This document shows positions 17,781 to 24,446 of a DNA stretch of 34,898 nucleotides, in pieces; positions within the stretch are counted from its first letter, which is position 1, and each line of letters starts with the position of its first letter. The position numbers and the translations under genes are program-made. Below the pieces are notes generated by a model, which saw only the letters and a program-made list of their open reading frames with translations, searched no databases and had not been told where the DNA came from. Origin of the DNA: Opitutaceae bacterium (lineage in GTDB: Bacteria; Verrucomicrobiota; Verrucomicrobiia; Opitutales; Opitutaceae). Location: positions 1 to 34,898 of the forward strand of contig CANJNJ010000045.1 in assembly GCA_947474995.1 (NCBI GenBank). Reading direction: 5' to 3'.

Positions 17781-17795
17781 GGGGAGAAGGGGCGA

Positions 17796-18521
17796 TTACC
17801 AGCAGGCCTTGAAGAACAGCGCGCCGAGGACGCCGCCGATAATCGGGCCGATGATCGGCACCCACGCATAGCTCCACTCACTGCTGCCCTTGCCGGCAAT
17901 CGGCAGGAAAGCGTGGGCCAGGCGCGGGCCGAGGTCACGCGCCGGATTGATCGCGTAACCCGTCGGACCGCCGAGCGAGAGACCAATCGCGGCCACGAGC
18001 AGGCCAACGAGGAAGGGCGCGAAGCCTTTTTCGAAGCCGCTGTTGGGCACGAGATTTTCGGGCCGCAAGATGGCCAGAATCCCCGCCACGAGCACGAAGG
18101 TGCCGATGATTTCCGTGAGGAGATTGGCTGCCGGCTGGCGGATGGCTGGTCCGGTGCAAAAGACAGCGAGCTTGCCGCCCTGATCCGGGGTCGCGCCCCA
18201 GTGCGGCAAATAGGCGAGCCACACGACTACGCCGCCGAGGAAGCCTCCGAGCATCTGCGCGGCTATGTAGCCGGGCACGAGTGCCCAGGAAAACTTGCCG
18301 ATGGCCGCGAGGCCGATCGTGACCGCCGGATTGAGATGGGCGCCACTGATCGAGCCGACCATGTAGACGGCGATGGTTACCGCCAGCGCCCATCCGGTGG
18401 TGATGACGATCCAGCCGCTGTTGTGGCCCTTGGATTTTTGGAGGACGACGTTGGCGACGACGCCGTCACCAAAGATAATGAGGACCATGGTGCCGATGAG
18501 CTCGGCGAGAAACGGAGACAT
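17796..18521 (-). CDS. glpF: Glycerol uptake facilitator (aquaporin family)
   Basis: 241-residue inner-membrane channel of the MIP/aquaglyceroporin family. Both pore motifs are present: NPAVT in SGAHLNPAVTIG and NPARD in YAINPARDLGPR; Asp after the second NPA is typical of glycerol facilitators as opposed to water channels. Six hydrophobic helices can be traced. Met at 18521 (MSPFLAELIGTMVL) is chosen over an upstream in-frame start because the family begins at this point; the extra 28 residues would be polar and Cys/His rich. It lies directly upstream of glpK and should supply its substrate. A double hairpin separates it from the UxaA-like gene. Confidence 0.95.
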   Translation of the reverse strand: MSPFLAELIGTMVLIIFGDGVVANVVLQKSKGHNSGWIVITTGWALAVTIAVYMVGSISGAHLNPAVTIGLAAIGKFSWALVPGYIAAQMLGGFLGGVVVWLAYLPHWGATPDQGGKLAVFCTGPAIRQPAANLLTEIIGTFVLVAGILAILRPENLVPNSGFEKGFAPFLVGLLVAAIGLSLGGPTGYAINPARDLGPRLAHAFLPIAGKGSSEWSYAWVPIIGPIIGGVLGALFFKACW

Positions 18522-18602
18522 AGGGCAGTGAGGGGTTGAGGCCGAATGCCGCCAGGAGAGCGGCAAGGCATGCAAGCAATGGCCCGGGGAAAATCGAGCG
18601 TC

Positions 18603-18651
18603 CAATTTTCCGCGGCGGAAAATTGTTAAGGTTTTTGCGGAGCAAAAACCT
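18603..18651. repeat. Two adjacent perfect hairpins at the UxaA-like stop codon
   Basis: Hairpin 1 (18603-18625): CAATTTTCCG-CGG-CGGAAAATTG. Hairpin 2 (18629-18651): AGGTTTTTGC-GGA-GCAAAAACCT. Both have 10-bp perfect stems, 3-base loops and equal length (23), three bases apart, and the second overlaps the TAG of the UxaA-like gene. Each carries a T run in its stem rather than after it. They may be a terminator/attenuator before glpF or dispersed palindromes. Confidence 0.75.
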
Positions 18652-21376
18652 ACGTCGTTACCCCGAGCAGGCCGCGGGTGAACTGGAAGTCGACCGAGCC
18701 TTGTGTCAGCGAAACGGGCGTCAGCTCGCGCTGCGCGACGCGAACGATGGCGCGCACGAGTTCGGTTTCATCCGCGCGGGTATCGCCGCTGAGAAAGAAA
18801 TCGATGTCGTCCGCGGGCAGTTTGCCGCGCTGGCTCGATTCGGCCGCCTGGATGACGGGCAACAGCGGATGCCCCTGTTGCGCGTGGCCGGCGACGATGC
18901 CGAGCACCAGATGCGTCCCGCAGCCGCCGAGGCCGGTGAGATTTTCGACCCAATGATCGGTTTCCGTCGCGACGACGTGCAGGCCCGGTTGTTTGACGAG
19001 CTGGCCGTAAGCGAGCGTGGCATGGGGCGCCTTCGAACCGAGCGTGGCACTGATGAACGTTTTGTTCGCCAGCAGCGAATCGCCTTCGGGGATCAAGACG
19101 GAGCCGCCGGAGCCGACGACGGCGCGGGTGAGGGCCGCCAGCGCGGTGGCGGTCGACGGGCTGACGGGAGCCGCCGTCATGAGACCCAGGGTGAGACTGC
19201 CGAGGTTCGCCGGCGTGGGGGTAACCGAGGGCAGCGTGGCAAATTTGGACGAGAACCACGTCTCGATGTTGCCCAGCGCCTTTTCGATGCCGCCGTCGAG
19301 TTGGACGCTGGCCCAGCCAAAGCGCGCGAGCGGCACCTGGGCCGTGTCGAGCTGGTGGCGCATCACGTCGTTGGGCATTTTTTCGCATCCGTGCTCGAGC
19401 AGGAGTGCGGCGGCCACGTTCGGGTGGGTGATGTAACCCTGATACGAGCGATTCAAGAGTTGGTACATCGCGTCGCCCCCGAAGCCACAGCCCTCGGTGT
19501 GGGTGAGCGCGACAAAGCGCGAGATGCCCTGGGCCCGGCCGAGTTGCTTGGCGTTGAGCCGGTCGGCGGCGAGGCGGGAAATCTGCGCGGCACAAAGGCT
19601 CGTGGGCAGAACCAGGGCCACGCGCTCCGTGGCCCAGCGACTCTCACCCAGCGAGAAAAGCTGGAGCGCGACCGCCGAACTGGCGGGGACATCGCGGGCG
19701 ACGAGCAGCGGCTTGCCGTCCGGGTCCGGCCGCGCGCGCAATTCCGCGAGGTGCGCGCCGTCGGTCTGCCGCCAGTTGCGCCAAAGCGAAACCTGCGAGT
19801 GCCCGGCGTGCTCGCCCTTGGTGCGGCGGCCCGAGGCGGTTTCGATGACGAGATCCAGCGACTCGGCCGTCAGCGACTCCATCGATTCGCCGTCGAGGTA
19901 CCGGCCCGCGTTGATGTCCATCTCGTGGATCAGTAACTGGTGGCGGCGCGTCGTCGTCGTGACCTTCAGGGTCGGGACAAACGGGAAATTGGTGATCGAG
20001 CCGTTGCCCGTGACAAAAATGATCAGGTTGCAGCCGGAGCCCATCTGGCCGGCGATGCCCTCCAGATCGTTGCCCGGGCCATTCATGAAATAGAAACCGG
20101 GTTCGGTCAGCGGCTCGGCGTAGTCGATGACGTGCTCGAGGCGCGTGCGCGGATCTTTCTTGTGCACCGCGCCCAGCGACTTGAGCGAGATGTTGTAGAG
20201 GCCGCGCAGTTTGTTACCGCCCGAAGGATTGCTTTCGGGGGTGACGCCGTGCCAGAGCAGCCGCTCCTTGAAAAACTCGATCTTGCCAAGAAAGGCGCGG
20301 GCGGTGGCGAGGTCGCGGGCGTTCTTGAGCAGGTAAGCCTCGGCGCCGACGGATTCGTCGGTCTCGGTCAGGACGCCGATGCCGCCGTGGCGGATCACCT
20401 CGTGCACGATGGCGCCGGCGAGCGGATTACCGGAGACGCCGGAGAAAGCGTCCGAGCCGCCGCATTGGAGCGCGATGCGCAGACCGCTGATGGGTTCGGG
20501 GGTGCGGGGCAGCGCGGAAACGGTGGGCAGCCAGCCGCGGACAATGCGTTCGCCCTCGGCCAGCCCGCTGGCGATGCCGCCCGTCAGCGAAAGGAAGCGA
20601 TGCGGGACGTCGTCGATCGGATAACCCTTTTCGCGCGCGAAGGCCTCGAGCCGCGCGTTGGTGATCGGTTCGGTGCCGTAGTCGATGGCGAGAACGGCGC
20701 CGACGTTCGGGTGCACCATGAAACCGGCGAGCGCACGAAGGATTTCGAGCGTGTTGTTGGGTTCGCCTGGGCCGCCGCCCTCGGTGTGGGCGATGGCGAC
20801 GATGCCGTCGAGCCCCGGGTGCACGCGCGCCAGGGCCTGCAGCCGCGCGGTGAGCTGGCGGGCAAAACTAGCGGTCTGCGAGGTCGTGCCGAGAATGACG
20901 ATGGTGTTGCGAGTGCCCACGCCACGGCGGCCGGGGCGACGGTAGCCGGCAAAGGTTCGGGGCTGCGCGACCTTGTCGAGGGGTGGTCCCGGGCGGAAAG
21001 TCTTTTCGTCGAGATGCAGCGCCTCGAGGTAGTCGGCAAAATTAGGCTCGGTGGGGAGCGTCATTTTTTCCACGCGGCGGACGGCCAAGGCCTCGAGGAT
21101 CGACTGGTTGGAAACATAATCACCGGATGCAATGGGCCGGGTGGCGGTGGCGAAAGGGAGGCCCCACGAGAGGAGAAATTCGCCCGGGGCGATCGGCTTG
21201 ACGGCGAAGCGGTGTCCCTCGAGGACGGTATGCGCGAGCTCCTTCACGCCGGTCGGCAGCACGATGGCTGTGCCGACATCGAGGCGGCGAATGGCGATGG
21301 CAACATTGTCGCCGGGGGCAGGCAGCCGGGCGACAGCGTCGAAGGCGAGGGGAGTTTGCGGCATTCCCCCATTCAA
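18650..21376 (-). CDS. Two-lobed altronate dehydratase (UxaA/GarD)-like protein
   Basis: 908 residues; family members such as altronate or galactarate dehydratase have about 500. Order: SAF-like domain (about 20-100), first catalytic lobe (about 142-300; GYRRPGRRGVGTRN), second UxaA domain (about 300-510; C305 in QCGGSDAFSGVSGNPLAG, NPSGGNKLRGLYNISLKSLGAV, GPGNDLEGIAG), then an extra C-terminal lobe from about 585 resembling the first lobe again. In the first lobe the usual Gly-Cys-Gly after the His reads H197-TEGGG and the usual GCE reads GTE; in the extra lobe both Cys are present (H626-TEGC630G, HGCEKMP). The function is probably dehydration or another elimination on a sugar acid; substrate unknown. 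The start could be ATG 21376 or 21364; neither has a good ribosome site. Same strand as glpF/glpK. Confidence 0.85.
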   Translation of the reverse strand: MNGGMPQTPLAFDAVARLPAPGDNVAIAIRRLDVGTAIVLPTGVKELAHTVLEGHRFAVKPIAPGEFLLSWGLPFATATRPIASGDYVSNQSILEALAVRRVEKMTLPTEPNFADYLEALHLDEKTFRPGPPLDKVAQPRTFAGYRRPGRRGVGTRNTIVILGTTSQTASFARQLTARLQALARVHPGLDGIVAIAHTEGGGPGEPNNTLEILRALAGFMVHPNVGAVLAIDYGTEPITNARLEAFAREKGYPIDDVPHRFLSLTGGIASGLAEGERIVRGWLPTVSALPRTPEPISGLRIALQCGGSDAFSGVSGNPLAGAIVHEVIRHGGIGVLTETDESVGAEAYLLKNARDLATARAFLGKIEFFKERLLWHGVTPESNPSGGNKLRGLYNISLKSLGAVHKKDPRTRLEHVIDYAEPLTEPGFYFMNGPGNDLEGIAGQMGSGCNLIIFVTGNGSITNFPFVPTLKVTTTTRRHQLLIHEMDINAGRYLDGESMESLTAESLDLVIETASGRRTKGEHAGHSQVSLWRNWRQTDGAHLAELRARPDPDGKPLLVARDVPASSAVALQLFSLGESRWATERVALVLPTSLCAAQISRLAADRLNAKQLGRAQGISRFVALTHTEGCGFGGDAMYQLLNRSYQGYITHPNVAAALLLEHGCEKMPNDVMRHQLDTAQVPLARFGWASVQLDGGIEKALGNIETWFSSKFATLPSVTPTPANLGSLTLGLMTAAPVSPSTATALAALTRAVVGSGGSVLIPEGDSLLANKTFISATLGSKAPHATLAYGQLVKQPGLHVVATETDHWVENLTGLGGCGTHLVLGIVAGHAQQGHPLLPVIQAAESSQRGKLPADDIDFFLSGDTRADETELVRAIVRVAQRELTPVSLTQGSVDFQFTRGLLGVTT

Positions 21377-21481
21377 CGGGGACAGGCGTGTCTGTCCAGC
21401 ACCGCGAAAGTCACTAGCCCCGATATTTAACCCGCTCGACGGATCGTCGTCTCATGGCGCATGGGGCCCATCTCAAAGTTG

Positions 21482-21510
21482 TCGGTCCCGCCTCCCCCGA
21501 GGCGGGCTAC
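21482..21510. repeat. REP-like palindrome TCGGTCCCGCCTC-CCCC-GAGGCGGGCTAC
   Basis: 8-bp perfect stem with CCCC loop (21487-21506) inside a longer motif that recurs, with variation, in both orientations at 27573-27651. It lies upstream of the UxaA-like gene, in the 264-base gap to the Nudix gene. The rest of that gap shows only a small GGACAG/CTGTCC hairpin near 21380. Confidence 0.65.
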
Positions 21511-21640
21511 CAAAGGCGCGCGCCCCCCTGTGGCCCGCTGCGGGAGAAGCGGGATTGAACCGGATATCAGCGACAATTGCGCTTACGCTGTCTGATCGAA
21601 TAGACGGGCTCGAAACGCCCGAAATCAACTGCCGGTGGGC

Positions 21641-22063
21641 TTACCCCTGCCGGTTTCGCCGGACTTTCTTATAGCTGTCCACGACGGGCAGGTCGGCGGC
21701 GGCGAGGTCGATGGACCGCAATTCCTCCGGAGCCACCCACCGGACCGCCACGTGCTCGTGGGGATGCGGACCGGGGCTCGCGGGCGTCAGGTGACAGACA
21801 AACGGGATCATCTCGATCACGACGTCCCCGTAATTGTGGACGGAGCGAGGGAGCGGACGATGGATGGCAATATCGCAGCCGAGCTCCTCTTTGATTTCGC
21901 GGATCAGGGCGGATTCCGGCGATTCACCGCGCTCCACCTTGCCGCCGGCAAACTCCCATTTCAGCCCGAGGTGTTTGTGGGCGGGCCGCTGGGCGATCAG
22001 CACGAGGCCCTGGTTATCCTCGATGACTGCGCAAACAACGGGCAAGGGTGGTGGGTTTGACAT
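21641..22063 (-). CDS. mutT: MutT-type Nudix hydrolase
   Basis: 140 residues with a full Nudix box GGKVERGESPESALIREIKEELGCD (the G-x5-E-x7-REUxEExGU pattern: EFAGGKVERGE, then REIKEELG), which binds Mg2+ and hydrolyses nucleoside diphosphate bonds. The N-terminal PVVCAVIEDNQGLVLIAQRP and the following WEFAGGKVE resemble 8-oxo-dGTP diphosphatases that sanitise the nucleotide pool, so MutT is the best guess, though Nudix substrate assignments from sequence are uncertain. ATG 22063 starts right before the first beta strand. It is 264 bases upstream of the UxaA-like gene on the same strand and may be an independent unit. Confidence 0.9.
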   Translation of the reverse strand: MSNPPPLPVVCAVIEDNQGLVLIAQRPAHKHLGLKWEFAGGKVERGESPESALIREIKEELGCDIAIHRPLPRSVHNYGDVVIEMIPFVCHLTPASPGPHPHEHVAVRWVAPEELRSIDLAAADLPVVDSYKKVRRNRQG

Positions 22064-22548
22064 GAGGCGGTGAGCCGGCGGCAGGGGGGACTAACGCCGA
22101 TCGGCCCCGTTTCTTCCATCCCGGATTGACGGTGGCGCAGAGGCAGGAAATTCAGCCCAGGGCTGGGAGCAGCGTGTCTGGGCCGGAACGTTGCAGCCCC
22201 AGCCGCAAAAGCGACTCCTGCCCGTGACGGAAAGAAACAGATCTGTTTGTAGTTCCGCCTTTAGGCGGAATCCGACCCGTTCAAGCCTTCCGCCTAAAGG
22301 CGGGACGACCAACCAGGCGCTGTTTCTTGAGAGAGTTGGATCTCGTTTCGCCCGCGAAAACGAAATCACTGAAAGGCGGAGCAAGTTGTCCTCAACGCGC
22401 TGCAGTAATTCCGCTCTGAGGTCGGCCGCTTGGGCACAGCGGCTCCACCTCGACTACACAAGTCCGGTTTAGACACCCTCTGAAATTCCGAAAATCGCAA
22501 AAAACGCATTTCGCTGCAACTTTTCAGATCGAGCCGGGTTCTGGAGAC
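22064..22548. other. Intergenic region with a REPIN-like palindrome
   Basis: No supported gene; an apparent frame at 22191-22472 is low-complexity and runs through the repeat. Holds a 14-bp perfect palindrome AAACAGATCTGTTT (22235-22248) and the paired element 22252-22306. A GGAG at 22541-22544 serves as ribosome binding site for the next gene. Confidence 0.55.
22252..22306. repeat. REPIN-like pair of GTTCCGCCTTTAGGCGGAA
   Basis: Left arm 22252-22270 and right arm 22288-22306 are inverted copies (18 of 19 positions), and each arm is itself nearly palindromic (TTCCGCC-TTTA-GGCGGAA). Loop 17 bases. Two inverted palindromes a short distance apart is the defining REPIN plan. Confidence 0.8.
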
Positions 22549-22806
22549 ATGAAAACCTTCTTTAAAATCCTGCTGGCGATTATCGCGGCGGTCCTCGTGG
22601 TGAAACTGCTGCCCGTGACGCTCGCGCTCGGGTGCGCGCTGGCCATTGGCGCCGCGCTGGTGCTGGCGCTGGGCGTATCTGTGCTGGCGGTGAGTGTCGG
22701 CGTGCTGCTCGCCCTCGTCGCGCTGCTGTCGCCGATTTGGCTGCCGGTCATCGCGATCGTGGGCCTTGTGATGCTGATCAAGCGTTGCGGCCGGGCGACG
22801 GCCTAA
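22549..22806 (+). CDS. Small hydrophobic membrane protein
   Basis: 85 residues, almost entirely hydrophobic: helices at about 4-20 (FKILLAIIAAVLVVKLL), 24-45, 46-63 and 65-78, ending in a basic tail (IKRCGRATA). I do not recognise a family; Gly/Ala-rich packing resembles small phage-shock- or envelope-stress-type inner-membrane proteins but no specific motif supports that. ATG 22549 is preceded by GGAG at 22541-22544, good spacing. It stands alone: different strand from both neighbours. A frame with such consistent hydrophobicity and a ribosome site is likely real. Confidence 0.7.
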   Translation: MKTFFKILLAIIAAVLVVKLLPVTLALGCALAIGAALVLALGVSVLAVSVGVLLALVALLSPIWLPVIAIVGLVMLIKRCGRATA

Positions 22807-22823
22807 GCGGTTTAACGAAAAGT

Positions 22824-22889
22824 GTAGCCGCGAGCGCCAAGCGAGTGGACCGGCGTCAGGTCGTAGCTGCGAGCGTGAGCGAGCGAAGG
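22824..22889 (+). repeat. Two direct copies of GTAGCYGCGAGCG-type motif
   Basis: GTAGCCGCGAGCGCCAAGCG (from 22824) and GTAGCTGCGAGCGTGAGCG (from 22863) are degenerate direct copies of the arm found at 14064-14086. Immediately afterwards (near 22902) a GGACGCC/GGCGTCC hairpin follows. Dispersed-repeat debris after the small membrane protein gene. Confidence 0.6.
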
Positions 22890-22991
22890 TTCCACTCGCG
22901 GACGCCTGCGGAGTGGCGTCCCTACCGCGCTACGGCGCGAAAGTCCAAATGCGATCGGTAACTGGGATCAATCGCCGGTCGGCGACCGGCG

Positions 22992-24350
22992 CTACTTCAA
23001 TCCCGCCGGATAGACGCCGCCATTCTGGCCGCTGACGGCCGTCGGGACGCCGTCCCGGAAGTCGATCTCGACGATCTTTTCGCTCAAAGCGATGTCCCGC
23101 GAGATGACTTTGCGCGTGTTGGCGTCGATGATGTGGCCCGGCGTGTAGCAGTACCGTCCGTCGTTGCTGAATTGGACCCAGCGGTCGTGATCGGGGCCTT
23201 CCACTTTCGTGATATCCGTGAAAAGCGGCACGTCCTCGATCCACTTGGGTGGCATGCTCGAGTAGTCGAAGATGTAGAGGTACCCCCAGCCGTCATCGAT
23301 CGTCCAGACTTCCTTCTTGGAGCCCGGGCGTACCGCGATCCCGTGGTGAATCGGCTGGTTGCCGTGCGGCATGGGCTCGGTCTTCGCGTTCGGATATTTT
23401 TCCCGTTCCGCCGGCACCCGGTGCAGCACCTCCCAGATTTTGCCCGTGGCCACTTCGCCGACACCGATGCCTTCGAGCTTGGTGATGTTGGCGAAGAAAT
23501 AACTCTCGGTGGGATCCGCGGTCAGGGGCCGGATGGGTCCGCTGAAGGGCCCGATTTCCTTCACCAGCTGGTGCGTGTGTTGATCAAAAATGTACATGGG
23601 GCCGCCGCTGCGACCGCCGGCAAAGAGATACTTGCCCAATTCCCCGACGAAGGTGTTGTGCGGATTCGTGTGCATGGGGTGGTCCGCGAGCTTGTTGCCG
23701 GTGTGCGAGTCGAGCACGAGCATCCGGTCGCTGTTCTTCACCGGCACATACAGCGCCTTGCCATCGCGCGTGACATTGATCCGGTCGGGAAATTCGGCTC
23801 CCTCGTATTTTCCGAGGTCGATTGTCCACATCATCTTTTCGTGGATGACGTCATAGGCGTAGAGCTTGTTCACTTTGTCCTCGCTGAACCAGAGCCAGCC
23901 GCTGTTGGCGTCGGCGGTGACACCGCGGATCGACGCCTCGACGGGATGACTCAGGTCCGGCCCGCGTCCACCACCGCCCTTGGCCGCTGCGCCGCCACCC
24001 TTGGCCGCCGCCGCGCCGCCCTTGGTACCCACTTTTTCCGTGGCCCCCGCCCCGCCGGGACCGGCCGAGGGATTGGCCATCCGCTTCTTCCGCCAGGCGT
24101 CCAGATCATTGACGAGCTCCGGCAGCTTGAGTGTCCGGACCAGCTTGTGCCCGTTGTCGATGTCGTAGACCTTGATGTCCACTTCGTGGTCGTCAGTGAG
24201 ATAAAGCAGATGCTTTACGCCGGCGCCGAGGTTGGGATTGGCGTCGGCCCCGCGCACGGCCGAGACTACGAAGGGCGCAAGGAAGCCGAGCAGCAGACTG
24301 GCCGCGCGGAAGGTCGACGGGGAGGGAGTACTTGGGGATGATGATTTCAT
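22992..24350 (-). CDS. Secreted YncE-like beta-propeller protein
   Basis: 452 residues with an N-terminal signal (about 15-34, AASLLLGFLAPFVVSAVRGA). The rest is a YncE/YVTN-type propeller: KHLLYLTDDHEVDIKVYDIDNGHKLVRTL, GVTADANSGWLWFSEDKVNKLYAYD, INVTRDGKALYVPVKNSDRMLVLDSHTG, WVQFSNDGRYCYTPG. A Gly/Ala/Lys low-complexity insert (about 92-130, with KGGAAAAKGGG) interrupts blade 1. It starts 96 bases after the TonB-dependent receptor on the same strand, so an operon and a joint role in substrate handling in the periplasm are likely. A paralogue lies at 33239-34420 (shared VYDIDxGHKxVR, DGKxLYxP, VxDxHTGN). No haem motif; function unknown. Confidence 0.82.
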   Translation of the reverse strand: MKSSSPSTPSPSTFRAASLLLGFLAPFVVSAVRGADANPNLGAGVKHLLYLTDDHEVDIKVYDIDNGHKLVRTLKLPELVNDLDAWRKKRMANPSAGPGGAGATEKVGTKGGAAAAKGGGAAAKGGGGRGPDLSHPVEASIRGVTADANSGWLWFSEDKVNKLYAYDVIHEKMMWTIDLGKYEGAEFPDRINVTRDGKALYVPVKNSDRMLVLDSHTGNKLADHPMHTNPHNTFVGELGKYLFAGGRSGGPMYIFDQHTHQLVKEIGPFSGPIRPLTADPTESYFFANITKLEGIGVGEVATGKIWEVLHRVPAEREKYPNAKTEPMPHGNQPIHHGIAVRPGSKKEVWTIDDGWGYLYIFDYSSMPPKWIEDVPLFTDITKVEGPDHDRWVQFSNDGRYCYTPGHIIDANTRKVISRDIALSEKIVEIDFRDGVPTAVSGQNGGVYPAGLK

Positions 24351-24446
24351 GCGGGGAGGGGTCGGGTGAACGGAGGAGAAGCGCGAAAGGATCGGGAGGC
24401 CAAGGCGCGGACGCGGCGGTGGAGGGTGCGGCGCGCGCCGGGAAAC

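Noticed and set aside
18536-21430. Long plus-strand frames opposite the UxaA-like gene
   Set aside because: Mirror frames of a GC-rich gene; the minus strand has unmistakable UxaA motifs.
21535-21575. Sequence GGGATTGAACCGG resembling a tRNA T-arm on the minus strand
   Set aside because: The flanking bases do not pair as a T stem and no acceptor, D or anticodon arms can be built around it.
22191-22472. 93-residue frame downstream of the Nudix gene
   Set aside because: Runs through the REPIN-like element 22252-22306, has low-complexity composition and no ribosome binding site.
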